Of a stretch of 64,000 bases of DNA, positions 34,674-44,402 are shown one piece after another. Every line of letters begins with the position of its first letter. Within the stretch, counting starts at the first letter, position 1. The position numbers and the translations under genes were made by a program. The notes beneath the pieces were generated by a model. It was not told the DNA's origin. It was given only the letters and a program-made list of their open reading frames with translations, and ran no database searches. Source of the DNA: Sphingobacteriales bacterium (GTDB taxonomy: Bacteria; Bacteroidota; Bacteroidia; Chitinophagales; CAIOSU01); contig JAIXOI010000028.1 of assembly GCA_027486795.1 (NCBI GenBank), forward strand, positions 1-64,000. The letters run 5' to 3'.

Positions 34674-34919
34674 TGTTATCAAAGATAACGAATTTCGGAA
34701 TTGTTTGTTGTGGGTGGGTTGTGAAGAGATGTTAAAGTGGGGGGAGGCTGCCAGAAGACTTTAGTTTTGGTGAGATAACACCCAGTAAGTGACTGAAACG
34801 CACCAAGGTCCATTCGCAAGTTTAGTATTTTACCTCCACCAGCTTATTAACACAAAGATAAAGCCCCTTAAAATGTGGTTTGGCAAGGAGCGAGTATATT
34901 TAGCTTCAAATCCAAATCT

Positions 34920-36536
34920 GTGAAACACATCTTTGTTATACTTTGGGTACTTTGTAGTGCATGGGCAGTTGCCCAAACTACTATTGACATTCGCGATTTG
35001 GGTGCCATAGGTGATGGAAATTTTGTTAACACCTCCATTATTCAACAGGCTATTGACAGTGTTTCGGCATTGGGTGGCGGCACCGTTTTAATAACCAACG
35101 GCACTTACAAAAGCAGCACCGTAGTTTTTAAAAGTAAGGTTACCTTGCGAATTACCACTGGCGACACTTTGTTGGCGGTAAGTAACAATAGCGACTACCC
35201 TGAAATACCCTATAATGCTCGTTCATGGAGCGACACCTACACCCAGCGCAGCCTTATTTTTGCAGAAGATGCGGATAGTATACGCATAACAGGTGGTGGT
35301 ATAATTTCGGGCAACGGACTGAATGTGGCTTACCTACAAGTTTCAAAGAACTTTCGCCCTTTTGGGGTGCGCATGCACCATTGCACCAACGTTACCATCG
35401 ATAGCATTCAATTGATATCGGCACCGCAATGGATGGTGCACCTAATGGATTGCGAAGGGGTATATATGCACCACATTAACATCTACAACCACGGACTTGG
35501 TAGCAACGATGGAATTAATGTTGATGCTTGCCGTAATGTACTTATTGAGGATTGTGTAATAGATAGCAATGATGACCCGATTGTTGTAAAATCTCATAGC
35601 GAAAAGGTTTGTAGTAATGTACTGGTGCGCCGCTGCGAGGTAGCTACCTTCGAAAGGGGTATAAAAGTCGGTAACGAAAGCTTGGGACCATTTATCAATA
35701 TCCGGTTTGAGGATATCTTGATTCGCAAATCTGGCTTTTTTATTTCTTTACCGGCTCAAACAGCCATTTATCTATCCATTGCCGATGGTGGCTCTGCCGA
35801 TTCTATTTTCTTTGAGCGCATAACCGTTACTACCGCTTACGATACACCCATATTTGTTAGGTTGTGCAACCGCGGACTTAAATACGACAGCCAAGCCCCA
35901 CCGCCGCCAGTTAACTACCTGCGAAATGTTTGGTTGAAAGATATTACGGCCATTGCAGCTAGCAATATACCTTCTTCTATTACCGGTATACCTGGGTTTC
36001 CGGTTGAAAATATTTATCTGGATAACATTACTATACAAGCACCTGGCAACGGCCCAGTGGGAAACACTACCCAGCCAGAGCTGGAAACCCTGCGCCCCGA
36101 AAACGACATATGGGGCAACACCCTGCCTGCCTATGGGCTATACGTGCGCCATGTTGAAGGATTGGTGCTAGATAGCTTTTGTGTAAACTTAGATGCTGCC
36201 GACCCAAGGCCGATGCTGTATTTTGAAGATACGTTGAATGTAACAGGTGGTGAGTGTATGCGCCTTACATCGGCAGTGAAAGAGGCACCTATCAATGCAG
36301 CACTAAAGGTATACCCCAACCCAGCCGCCACCACGTTGCAAGTAGTGGGGCTGCCTGTAAACGAATTGCTGCACATCACTGTTACCGACCAATTAGGCCG
36401 TATTTTCATGCAGCATTGGTTTACGCACCCATCCAATCAAGCGCAAATTAACATTGCTGAACTACCTGCTGGTATATACTATTTGCAAGTGCAAGGAGCT
36501 CAAACCCTTTACGGCGCTAGGTTTGTTAGGGAGTAA
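34920..36536 (+). CDS. Secreted GH28 glycoside hydrolase (polygalacturonase-like) with T9SS tail
   Basis: 538 aa from GTG 34920; the signal peptide is VKHIFVILWVLCSAWAVAQ. A parallel beta-helix follows, opening with DIRDLGAIGDG, the usual GH28 start. The catalytic region is NDGINVDACRNVLIEDC, then SNDDPIVVKS (Asp-Asp) and RGIKVGNES (the RxK motif). The histidine motif reads SHSE instead of the usual GHG, so the substrate may differ from plain homogalacturonan. The last 80 residues (VYPNPAATTLQV to FVRE) are a T9SS type A sorting domain for export to the cell surface. It is monocistronic and the only recognised polysaccharide-degrading enzyme in the window. Confidence 0.88.
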   Translation: MKHIFVILWVLCSAWAVAQTTIDIRDLGAIGDGNFVNTSIIQQAIDSVSALGGGTVLITNGTYKSSTVVFKSKVTLRITTGDTLLAVSNNSDYPEIPYNARSWSDTYTQRSLIFAEDADSIRITGGGIISGNGLNVAYLQVSKNFRPFGVRMHHCTNVTIDSIQLISAPQWMVHLMDCEGVYMHHINIYNHGLGSNDGINVDACRNVLIEDCVIDSNDDPIVVKSHSEKVCSNVLVRRCEVATFERGIKVGNESLGPFINIRFEDILIRKSGFFISLPAQTAIYLSIADGGSADSIFFERITVTTAYDTPIFVRLCNRGLKYDSQAPPPPVNYLRNVWLKDITAIAASNIPSSITGIPGFPVENIYLDNITIQAPGNGPVGNTTQPELETLRPENDIWGNTLPAYGLYVRHVEGLVLDSFCVNLDAADPRPMLYFEDTLNVTGGECMRLTSAVKEAPINAALKVYPNPAATTLQVVGLPVNELLHITVTDQLGRIFMQHWFTHPSNQAQINIAELPAGIYYLQVQGAQTLYGARFVRE

Positions 36537-36737
36537 GTGTTTCGGTTATAATAAATTGCTTTCAATTCCAAGATTTGTTTAACTCCAACAAACCTATCTC
36601 ACCTTTCCGCACCATTGGCGAGACAAGGGGACAATTCGGGAAAGAACTCAATCACCACATTAGCACATCAGCACATTGTTACATCAAGCCAAATTTATTA
36701 ACTTGGCGCATCTAATTTTAAGAACACGATAATTCAC

Positions 36738-38024
36738 ATGGCGCTCAGCAAAAACATCGTTTACGTGGATGGGGTGCGTACCCCGTTTCTGCGCAGCAAT
36801 ACGGACTATAACGATTTAATGTCTTACCAGCTCGGCAGCTTTGCCATCAAGGGTTTGATGGACAAAACCGGCCTAGACCCTAACAAGGTGGACCGCGTGA
36901 TTATGGGTACCACCATAAGCAACGTAAAAACCGGAAACGTGGCCCGTGAAGCGGCGCTATCGGCCGGTCTGCCCAATAAGGTGGCTTGCCATACCGTTAC
37001 CCAGGCCTGCGTAAGTGCCAACCAAGCCATTACCAGTGGTGTGGAGCAAATTTTGGCCGGTCAGGCCGAAGTGATCATTGCTGGCGGCACCGATTGCATT
37101 AGCGATGCGCCCATCCTGTTCAATAAGCCAATGCGCAAAAAGCTGATGGCTGCCCAAAAGCTTAAGGGCATTGGTGAATATTTGAAATTCGCTTCCACCC
37201 TTGGCTTTAAAGATTTTGTACCCGAGGCACCTGCCGTAGCCGAATATACAACTGGCCGCACCATGGGTATGGATTGTGAGCTATTGGCTGCCCGCTATGG
37301 CGTTACCCGCGAAGAACAGGATGAGTTTGCGGTGCGTAGCCACCAAATGGCCCACCAGGCCCATGAAAATGGCTTGTTGAAAGAAGAATTGCTTTCAGTG
37401 AGTTTCCCACCGAAGTTTAACGTAGTAGACCGCGATAACGGGGTGCGCGGCGATACCAAATATGATAAGATTAGCAAGCTAAAACCTGCTTTCAGTAAGC
37501 CACATGGCACTATTACCGCTGCCAATGCGTCGTTCCTTACCGACGGCGCTACGGCATCGTTGATAATGAGCGAGAATAAAGCCAAAGAGCTTGGCTTGAA
37601 GCCGAAAGCCTACATACGCGAGTATGCTTACAGCGCTGGCGATTTGGACGAAGAACTATTGCTGGGTCCAACTTATGCGGTAAGCATGGTATTGGCTAAA
37701 GCTGGATTGACGCTAGAGGATATGGATGTAATTGAGTTTCACGAGGCGTTTGCAGGTCAAATATTGGCAAACGTAAAGTGCTTGGCTAGCGATGAGTTTG
37801 CGCAAAAGAAACTAGGCAGAGACAAGGCCGTTGGCAAAATCAATATGGATAAGTTCAATAAGTGGGGCGGTTCATTGGCTATTGGTCACCCGTTTGGTGC
37901 TACAGGCTCACGCATGCTGGCCTACACCGCCAACCGTTTGATTAAAGAAGGGGGCCGCTATGGCTTGTTTGCCGCTTGCGCCGCCGGTGCGCACGGGCAT
38001 GCTATGATAATTGAGAGATATTGA
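36738..38024 (+). CDS. Acetyl-CoA C-acyltransferase, fatty-acid oxidation type (FadI-like)
   Basis: 428 aa. The acyl-enzyme cysteine is in VTQACVSANQAI, followed by GTDCISDAPI, EFHEAFAGQ, IGHPFGATGSRM and the second cysteine in AACAAGAHGHAMI. The length and the insertion around residues 130-165 fit the trifunctional-protein beta-subunit/FadI branch rather than AtoB. The next gene encodes the hydratase-dehydrogenase partner 118 bp downstream, so together they form the beta-oxidation complex that shortens acyl-CoA. The gap carries microrepeats but no terminator. Confidence 0.92.
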   Translation: MALSKNIVYVDGVRTPFLRSNTDYNDLMSYQLGSFAIKGLMDKTGLDPNKVDRVIMGTTISNVKTGNVAREAALSAGLPNKVACHTVTQACVSANQAITSGVEQILAGQAEVIIAGGTDCISDAPILFNKPMRKKLMAAQKLKGIGEYLKFASTLGFKDFVPEAPAVAEYTTGRTMGMDCELLAARYGVTREEQDEFAVRSHQMAHQAHENGLLKEELLSVSFPPKFNVVDRDNGVRGDTKYDKISKLKPAFSKPHGTITAANASFLTDGATASLIMSENKAKELGLKPKAYIREYAYSAGDLDEELLLGPTYAVSMVLAKAGLTLEDMDVIEFHEAFAGQILANVKCLASDEFAQKKLGRDKAVGKINMDKFNKWGGSLAIGHPFGATGSRMLAYTANRLIKEGGRYGLFAACAAGAHGHAMIIERY

Positions 38025-38142
38025 TTCCAAATTCAAAATTGAAGATTCAAAATTTAAAATTGTTTTTACGTACTCAATCGTACCTCGTACTTCGTAATTC
38101 GTACTTGATACTTGATACTCACTACTTGATACTAACAAAACC

Positions 38143-40278
38143 ATGCAAAGAGCAGACTTTGTAACCATAGAAAAGACCCAGGAAGGCGTAGCCGTAGTTT
38201 GGCTGGACCAAAAAGGGGAGAAGATTAATAAAATATCGCCCGACGTTATCACCCTGTTCGATGGCGTGTTTTCGGAGCTGGATAAGGACCCTTCGGTAAA
38301 GGCCATTGTGCTCATCAGCAAAAAGAAAGATTTTATTGCTGGGGCCGATATCGAGGCCTTTAAAAAGGTAACCAAGCCCGGTGATTTTGAGCCCATTACC
38401 CGCAAGGGCCATGAGATATTGGGCCAAATAGAAAACTCTAAAAAGCCTGTGGTTGCTGCCATACAGGGTTCGTGTTTAGGTGCGGGTCTAGAGATAGCTA
38501 TGGCCTGTACCGCCCGTATTGCTGCCGACGACCGTAGCACTAAAATGGCTTTGCCAGAAGTAATGCTGGGCCTATTGCCTGGCGGCGGTGGCACCCAGCG
38601 TTTGCCACGTTTGGTGGGCATCCAAAAGGCATTGGATATGATGCTTACAGGCAAAAACATTTTTGCCGTGCCTGCTAAAAAGATGGGCTTGGTGGATAGG
38701 CTTATTTACAAAGAAGCTTTATTGAAAGCTGCTAAGGAGTTTGCCTTGGAGTTGGTAGCGAAGCCGTTGGTGCGCAACCGCAAAGAAACCTTGTTGAACA
38801 AGATATTGGAAGGCCCGTTGAAGTTTGTCATTTTCAACCAAGCACGTAAAATGGTGCAAGGTATGACCAAAGGCAATTACCCAGCGCCGTTCAAAATTAT
38901 CGATTGTGTGCAGATTGGCATGAGCAGCGGTATGAAAGCGGGCTTAAATGCCGAAGCCAAGAAGTTTGAAGAGCTTATATTGACCAACGAGAGCCGCCAA
39001 CTAATCAATGTGTTCTTCGCCATGACGGATAAGAAGAAGAACCCTATGAAGGATTTGGTGAAGCCTGTTGATACCATTGCCATGCTCGGTGCGGGCTTTA
39101 TGGGCGCTGGCATTACCGAAGTGAGCATAAACAACGGTTACGATGTTATTTTAAAAGACATCAAACAAGAAACCCTATCCTCTGCTAAGAAGACTATTTG
39201 GAGCAGTTTTGATAAGAAACTGAAACGCAAAGTAATGCGCCAAGTGGAAGCAGAAAGCATCATGAGCCACATTACCCCACAACTAGATTATAACAACTTC
39301 AAGAATGTGGATGTGGTTATTGAGGCGGTATTTGAGGATTTGAACTTGAAGAAACGCATCATTCAAGAGGTGGAGAAAGAAATCCGCCCCGATGCTATTT
39401 TTGCAAGTAATACTTCTGCTTTACCGATAGGTTGGATAGCCGCGGCAAGCAGCAGGCCAGAGAACGTTATTGGTATGCACTATTTTTCGCCAGTGCCGAA
39501 AATGCCCTTATTGGAGATTGTGGTTACGCCGCACACTGCCGATTGGGTGACCGCTACGTGCCTAGAAATAGGTATTAAGCAAGGCAAAACCTGTGTGGTG
39601 GTGCAAGACGGCCCAGGCTTCTATACCACCCGTATTTTGACTCCGTTCTTTAACGAAGGGTTGTTGATGTTGAGCGAAGGGGGCGATGCTAACCAGATAG
39701 ACAATGAGATGCGTAAGTTCGGTTTCCCGGTGGGCCCGGTTACGTTATTGGACGAGGTAGGTATCGATGTTGGCGCGCACGTTATGAGTGGCGAGCTAGT
39801 TGAAGAGTTCTTGAAACGCGACGGTGCCGTAACGGGCGGCACGCCGATTAAGGAGATGTTCAAGGCTGGTTTCCACGGTCGTAAGAACAAGAAAGGTTTC
39901 TACCTATACGACGATAAAGGCAAGAAGATAAAAGGCAAAGTAAACCCCGAAGCCTACAACTACTTTGGTGGCGCCAACCGCAAACAGCTGGATGCGCAAA
40001 CCATTCAGCACCGTTGTGCCTTCGCATTTATAAACGAAGCGGCTTTGTGTTTGCAAGAGGGCATTATTGCCAATCCGTTGGATGGCGATGTGGGTGCTAT
40101 ATTTGGTTTGGGCTTCCCACCGTTCCGTGGTGGTCCGTTCCGCTATATGGATACCATTGGCTTGAAAAAAACCATTGAAATAATGGAAGGTCTTGCTGCC
40201 AAAACCAGCAACCGTTTCAAACCAGCCCAAATCATTTACGATATGGAGAAACGGGGTGAGAAGTTTTACAAAGATTAA
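38143..40278 (+). CDS. Bifunctional enoyl-CoA hydratase/3-hydroxyacyl-CoA dehydrogenase (FadJ-like)
   Basis: 711 aa. Residues about 5-190 are the hydratase: FIAGADIEAF oxyanion strand, GSCLGAGLEIAMAC, and EVMLGLLPGGGGTQRLPRL with a catalytic-type Glu. Residues about 310-490 are the NAD domain (MLGAGFMGAGI), with SNTSALPIG and GMHYFSPVPKMPLLEIV. The C-terminal dehydrogenase domains have DGPGFYTTRIL. It performs hydration and oxidation in fatty-acid beta-oxidation and works with the thiolase encoded just upstream. Confidence 0.95.
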   Translation: MQRADFVTIEKTQEGVAVVWLDQKGEKINKISPDVITLFDGVFSELDKDPSVKAIVLISKKKDFIAGADIEAFKKVTKPGDFEPITRKGHEILGQIENSKKPVVAAIQGSCLGAGLEIAMACTARIAADDRSTKMALPEVMLGLLPGGGGTQRLPRLVGIQKALDMMLTGKNIFAVPAKKMGLVDRLIYKEALLKAAKEFALELVAKPLVRNRKETLLNKILEGPLKFVIFNQARKMVQGMTKGNYPAPFKIIDCVQIGMSSGMKAGLNAEAKKFEELILTNESRQLINVFFAMTDKKKNPMKDLVKPVDTIAMLGAGFMGAGITEVSINNGYDVILKDIKQETLSSAKKTIWSSFDKKLKRKVMRQVEAESIMSHITPQLDYNNFKNVDVVIEAVFEDLNLKKRIIQEVEKEIRPDAIFASNTSALPIGWIAAASSRPENVIGMHYFSPVPKMPLLEIVVTPHTADWVTATCLEIGIKQGKTCVVVQDGPGFYTTRILTPFFNEGLLMLSEGGDANQIDNEMRKFGFPVGPVTLLDEVGIDVGAHVMSGELVEEFLKRDGAVTGGTPIKEMFKAGFHGRKNKKGFYLYDDKGKKIKGKVNPEAYNYFGGANRKQLDAQTIQHRCAFAFINEAALCLQEGIIANPLDGDVGAIFGLGFPPFRGGPFRYMDTIGLKKTIEIMEGLAAKTSNRFKPAQIIYDMEKRGEKFYKD

Positions 40279-40326
40279 TAAGAGATAACCGATTACATTT
40301 TTATAACCTGTACAATAGTGAGTAAA

Positions 40327-40875
40327 ATGACAACAAGGGCTTTAATGCTGATGATTATGGTAGCTTTTGCAATGCCCAGTTGGGCGCAAGAAACACCAAG
40401 CAAACTGGAAAAGAAAACATTGTTTGGCGGCAATATAGAGATCATGGCGCCATCCAATTTTGAGCTACTGGATTCTTCCGTTATCGAATACAAATACCCA
40501 AGTGCCAATAAGCCCAAGGTAGTGTTTAGTAACGTTGAAATGAGCATTAACCTTGCCTTTTCGGTTAAAGAAAATGCAAGCAAAAGCAAGATTAACATAT
40601 CGTTGTTTACCGATATTATGGCTACCACTTTGAAGGATGCGCTACCTGGCTCAAAAGTACTCGACCAAGGGGTGGTAAGGCAAAATGGTGGAGATTTCGG
40701 CTATGTTGAAATAAGAACAAAGGCACTCGATACCCAAATCTATAACCTCATGTACTTTGTTATTACTGAGGAGGAGTTGATTATTGTTAGTTTCAATTGC
40801 CCGATGAAGCTGCTAAAAGAATGGAAGCCTGTGGCAAAAGATATTATGGCTTCGTTGGTAGTAAAAGGAGCTTAA
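40327..40875 (+). CDS. Hypothetical secreted protein
   Basis: 182 aa from ATG 40327 (the GTG at 40318 is less likely). The signal peptide is MTTRALMLMIMVAFAMPSWA. The mature part is alpha/beta with the segment GDFGYVEIRTKALDTQIYNL and an end LKEWKPVAKDIMASLVVK, similar in style to periplasmic lipid- or stress-related small proteins, but no domain is recognised. It follows the beta-oxidation genes by 48 bp and could be co-transcribed. It ends in a 4-bp convergent overlap with the phosphorylase gene. Confidence 0.7.
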   Translation: MTTRALMLMIMVAFAMPSWAQETPSKLEKKTLFGGNIEIMAPSNFELLDSSVIEYKYPSANKPKVVFSNVEMSINLAFSVKENASKSKINISLFTDIMATTLKDALPGSKVLDQGVVRQNGGDFGYVEIRTKALDTQIYNLMYFVITEEELIIVSFNCPMKLLKEWKPVAKDIMASLVVKGA

Positions 40876-41738
40876 GCCAGTTTTTCCAGCACCTGTTTAA
40901 TCAGTTTCTCCAAAGCTACTTCGTGGTGGGCGCTAAACTCACCTGTAGCGCGGTTGGCCACAATTAGGCTAGCCGAAAGGCAATGGTGACCCAACAGAGC
41001 GCCCATGCCATAAATGCCGCTTGTTTCCATCTCAAAGTTGGTGGCTTTGCGGCCATTGTGCCTAAACGATGATAGCTTATCGGTGAAGTGTTCTATGGCA
41101 GGCTGCAACCGCAGAATTCGCCCTTGAGGGCCATAAAAGCCTGTACAGGTTACGGTGATGCCTTTTACAAACTCATTGCCAAATAAGTTCAATAGGCTAG
41201 GGGAGCCGTTATAAGAGTATGGCATGCAAAGGTTATCCAACCCTAGGTGGCTAGTAAGGCTCACTAGCAATGGCGACAAGTGCTGAACGTCGCGATGGTA
41301 AAAAGGCATTAACCCGTCTAACCCAATGGCCTCCTCGGTAAGCACCACGCTGTCTACTCCCAATTCGGGTTGCAAACCGCCGCTAGTGCCTATGCGTATG
41401 ATATTTAGGCTGGTCAGTTCGTCCTTTACCTCGCGCCTTTTCAAATCAATGTTAACCAAAGCATCCAGCTCGTTAAATACGATGTCGATATTGTCGGTTC
41501 CAATACCCGTTGATATCACCGAAATACGCTTACCGCCAAGGTAGCCACTGTGGGTTACAAATTCGCGCTTAGCAGTCTTAAAATCAATGCTGTCAAAGTG
41601 TTTGCTCACTTCGCCCACCCGGGCAGGGTCGCCCACGGTAATGATGGTATCGCCTATGTTTTCGGGGTGCAGATTGAGGTGGTAAACACTTCCGTCATTA
41701 TTAAGCACTAATTCGCTTGCAGCTATTGGTTTAGGCAT
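40872..41738 (-). CDS. Uridine phosphorylase-family nucleoside phosphorylase
   Basis: 288 aa from ATG 41738; the TTG at 41762 adds residues unlike the family. The phosphate and nucleoside sites show VGDPARVGEVSKHFD, STGIGTDNIDIVFNEL, IRIGTSGGLQ and NFEMETSGIYGMGALLGH with the ribose-binding Glu. It cleaves uridine (or a related nucleoside) with phosphate in pyrimidine salvage. With deoC at 8342 the window has two steps of nucleoside catabolism, though in separate operons. Confidence 0.88.
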   Translation of the reverse strand: MPKPIAASELVLNNDGSVYHLNLHPENIGDTIITVGDPARVGEVSKHFDSIDFKTAKREFVTHSGYLGGKRISVISTGIGTDNIDIVFNELDALVNIDLKRREVKDELTSLNIIRIGTSGGLQPELGVDSVVLTEEAIGLDGLMPFYHRDVQHLSPLLVSLTSHLGLDNLCMPYSYNGSPSLLNLFGNEFVKGITVTCTGFYGPQGRILRLQPAIEHFTDKLSSFRHNGRKATNFEMETSGIYGMGALLGHHCLSASLIVANRATGEFSAHHEVALEKLIKQVLEKLA

Positions 41739-41748
41739 ACTTCTATTG

Positions 41749-41756
41749 TAATTTTG
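41749..41756 (+). promoter_or_regulatory. -7 element for the universal stress protein gene
   Basis: TAATTTTG, a perfect TAnnTTTG, lies 23 nt before ATG 41780 in a 41-bp divergent gap. Confidence 0.5.
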
Positions 41757-41779
41757 CAGCAAAGTAATAAAACTATCCG

Positions 41780-42646
41780 ATGGCGCTGAAATTTAATTTA
41801 AAGAAGATCCTTGTTCCAACCGATTTTTCTGAACACTCTTTAGGTGCCCTACATTATGCCGCAGCCATGGCCAAGCATTCTGATGCCGAAATAGTTTTGT
41901 TGCACGTTATGGAAAGCTATGCTGAGAATGTGGCGCTTAATCATGCCATAAACCTAACCGACACCATCAAAAAGGCAGTAAACGATAAGCTAATGCAGAT
42001 TAAGACCGAGAACATGGACTTATGGGGCATTAAAGTAGGTGTAAGGCTCGAAAATGGTAAGATTTACAAAGTGATAACTGATGTACTGGCAGAGGAGGGA
42101 ATTGACCTAGTAGTGATGGGAACCCACGGTAGCTCGGGCATCAATACTCTAGAGAAGTACATTCTGGGTAGCAATGCTTACCGCATTATCAGGGTTGCAG
42201 AGTGCCCGGTAATTACGGTTCGCGAATCGAAGGCCGAAGCTAAGTTTAAAACCATAGTATTGCCACTGGATACTACTAAAGAAACCAAAGACAAAGTAGC
42301 CTCAGTTATAAAAATTGCCAAAGTATTCGGAGCCACCGTGCATGTAATATCTGTATCAACGCGCTGGGACGAGTGGCGCATTGGTGGCGATAAAATGAAG
42401 GCGCAATTGGAGGAGGTTTCAGCAGAAATGGAGAAGGCAGGGATTACAGTAGTTTCAAAAGTTATCCGCAAAGAAGATATAACCGCCAGTGTGCTTGATT
42501 ATGCCAAAGAAGTTAATGCCGATTTGCTGGTGATAATGACCAGTGCCGAAAGTAAGCTTGCCGAGTTCACAGTTGGCAGCAGTGCCCGCACCATCATATC
42601 CGAAAGCAACATTCCCGTACTGAGCATTAGGCCGGGGTACAAATAA
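41780..42646 (+). CDS. Universal stress protein, tandem USP domains
   Basis: 288 aa made of two USP folds (about 5-150 and 155-285). The first has the start KKILVPTDFSEHSLGALHYA and the nucleotide motif MGTHGSSGINTLEKYILGSNAYRII. The second keeps KTIVLPLDTTKETKD but its motif reads MTSAESKLAEFTVGSSARTII and has lost the GxxG loop, so only the first domain is likely to bind ATP. Cytoplasmic. Monocistronic, with its own promoter element. Confidence 0.9.
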   Translation: MALKFNLKKILVPTDFSEHSLGALHYAAAMAKHSDAEIVLLHVMESYAENVALNHAINLTDTIKKAVNDKLMQIKTENMDLWGIKVGVRLENGKIYKVITDVLAEEGIDLVVMGTHGSSGINTLEKYILGSNAYRIIRVAECPVITVRESKAEAKFKTIVLPLDTTKETKDKVASVIKIAKVFGATVHVISVSTRWDEWRIGGDKMKAQLEEVSAEMEKAGITVVSKVIRKEDITASVLDYAKEVNADLLVIMTSAESKLAEFTVGSSARTIISESNIPVLSIRPGYK

Positions 42647-42731
42647 TTTGAAAATGCGGCAATTTGAAAATTTGAAAATGTAAAACGTTATGCCATTTTC
42701 AAATTAGCACATTTTCAAATTTCCAAATTAA

Positions 42732-43256
42732 TTAGAGTTTCCTTCCCTTAGCCGTGCGTTGTTCTTTATCCAACTGGTGCAGTTTCTTTAGGTCAAGGGT
42801 AATGAAAGCTTTACCGCTTTCTGGCGTACAGAAGTAGGTTTTGCCTTCGTAGTTCACCTTTCCTATATTGTTTTGCCAGTCGCTGGCTAATAAGTAATAT
42901 CGGCCACCTTTACTTTTGTTTGGACCGAACATCAAAAATTGGTCGTCGCCATCTTCAAAACTAATACCTATCCGGTTATCAGCAGTGTTTACCAATACAC
43001 CTGGCGTGCCTCTTTTTATAATAATTTCTTCCACGCGCTCCCCATTTATGATACGAACCTTTCCATTCTGTATGGTGCTGCTTTCGTTGCCTAACTTGCG
43101 TTGTATTACAATATCGCTACTTAGGTAAAACTGCACTTGTTTCAGTTCTTTTTCAGTCCAATTGTTTTCAACCTTATCTTGCTCGGTAAGGGGGTGATAT
43201 GTGGCACACGAAGCCAAAAACAAAAGGGCTGGGAGCAGGAGTAAATATGTTTTCAT
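42732..43256 (-). CDS. Hypothetical lipoprotein
   Basis: 174 aa from ATG 43256. The lipobox is LLFLASC, so the mature protein starts at that cysteine and is membrane-anchored. The body is beta-rich (QFYLSSDIVIQRKLGN; RIINGERVEEIIIKRGTPG; YEGKTYFCTPESGKAFITLD). It resembles a conserved Bacteroidota lipoprotein family without known function. A longer frame to 43394 would overlap the divergent membrane-protein gene and is rejected. The 85-bp gap on its left is a TTTGAAAATTTG-type microrepeat. Confidence 0.75.
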   Translation of the reverse strand: MKTYLLLLPALLFLASCATYHPLTEQDKVENNWTEKELKQVQFYLSSDIVIQRKLGNESSTIQNGKVRIINGERVEEIIIKRGTPGVLVNTADNRIGISFEDGDDQFLMFGPNKSKGGRYYLLASDWQNNIGKVNYEGKTYFCTPESGKAFITLDLKKLHQLDKEQRTAKGRKL

Positions 43257-43377
43257 AACGGATGTTGTTTGTGTTTGCATAGCAACAAGCAAAGAGTTTG
43301 CCAATTTTTTTGAAAGCTTTAAAATAGTAAAATCGCGCTTCAAATTAGTATATTTATTTTGAGCTAAACCAATTGTT

Positions 43378-43749
43378 ATGATAGTTGAGTACATTCAGCC
43401 GATACTTTACCTAACCGGAGCCGTTACGGCCACTATGATGCTTCAGTTCCTTTTTCCAAGGCAGCAAGCCAAACTACTGAAGTTTGACATACCTACGCCC
43501 GAAAGTAGGTTTTACTTTGCCCATTGGGGGTTGTTGGTGTTTAGTTTCGGGGCATTGTTGGTTTTGGCGGCCGATAATGAAGCACTAAGGTATCCAGTAA
43601 TTGCTTTGGCAGCTATCGAAAAGGCAGCCCTGGTGGGTTGGGTTTTAGCTGAACGCAAGCAGTCGTTTGCGAAGTCACTGTTCCCTGCCGTTGCATTTGA
43701 TACGGTATGTGTGGTGTTTTACACTTGGTATTTGATAGTGGCCTATTAA
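43378..43749 (+). CDS. Small integral membrane protein, 123 aa
   Basis: Four hydrophobic segments (about 5-24, 48-64, 72-88, 103-121), with no signal-peptide cleavage site. It resembles small 4-TM membrane proteins of unknown role. Monocistronic, divergent from the lipoprotein gene and convergent with the next gene across a hairpin. Confidence 0.65.
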   Translation: MIVEYIQPILYLTGAVTATMMLQFLFPRQQAKLLKFDIPTPESRFYFAHWGLLVFSFGALLVLAADNEALRYPVIALAAIEKAALVGWVLAERKQSFAKSLFPAVAFDTVCVVFYTWYLIVAY

Positions 43750-43757
43750 CAACATAA

Positions 43758-43779
43758 AGAGGCACATTACTGTGCCTCT
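43758..43779. terminator. Hairpin between convergent membrane-protein genes
   Basis: AGAGGCACA and TGTGCCTCT form a perfect 9-bp stem with a TTAC loop. It lacks a clean T run on either side, but its place between two convergent genes fits a bidirectional terminator. Confidence 0.6.
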
Positions 43780-43805
43780 CTATATCATTTCAATTATTAA
43801 ATTTC

Positions 43806-44402
43806 TTATTTGCGGACCCTAACGCGCACCAGCGAGTATTCAGGTAAGCGGCTTTTCAGCAGTTCAAACCCACCAAACAATACACCAGTAAAGAAAAGAT
43901 CACCGAGTGCGGTAGGGCCGAAAAATGGAATAGCCATAACATAAGTGGTTATAAAGCTCGTTGGTTCTGTGCCATATAGGCCGCTAGCATATACGCCAAA
44001 ATTGGTAACGATAAAGAACAGCACCGAGGCGCTAAATGAAGCAGCTACTAAAGAAATAGGCTTTACACGGTTCTTAAGTAACATGCCAATGCCAGAAATG
44101 GCTATCATACTACCGTATACAAAAAACATAGTGTTGTGCAATCCGCTATACTCGCGCAAGTTCAATTGGTACAAGCCTTCCAACAATAAATCGCTGAACA
44201 TCATAGCTACCAAAGGCAACAAAAGGGCCAATTTACGGTCGGTTAGGTAAGCACCGCCAAATAATGCCATAGCGGCTATTGGTGCAAAATTTGGTGGATG
44301 AGGCAATGCACGGGTAATGCCAGCTACCAACAAAAACACCAAAACGGCCCAAGCATTAGGTTTGTTCAACACCGAATTATTATTCATTTTCTCTGAAATC
44401 AT
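43806..44402 (-). CDS. DUF6580-like integral membrane protein
   Basis: 198 aa with five or six hydrophobic segments. The region LPHPPNFAPIAAMALFGGAY and the later FGVYASGLYGTEPTSFITTY, followed by FFGPTALGDLFFTGVLFGGF, match the DUF6580 pattern, which resembles ECF-transporter substrate-binding (S) components. ATG 44387 is an alternative start. No ECF ATPase is nearby. A vitamin- or cofactor-uptake role is only a guess. Confidence 0.7.
   Translation of the reverse strand: MISEKMNNNSVLNKPNAWAVLVFLLVAGITRALPHPPNFAPIAAMALFGGAYLTDRKLALLLPLVAMMFSDLLLEGLYQLNLREYSGLHNTMFFVYGSMIAISGIGMLLKNRVKPISLVAASFSASVLFFIVTNFGVYASGLYGTEPTSFITTYVMAIPFFGPTALGDLFFTGVLFGGFELLKSRLPEYSLVRVRVRK

Noticed and set aside
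37908-38660. 250-codon minus-strand ORF across the FadI/FadJ gap
   Set aside because: It spans two well-supported genes and the microrepeat gap in antisense; its length is a by-product of GC-rich third positions.
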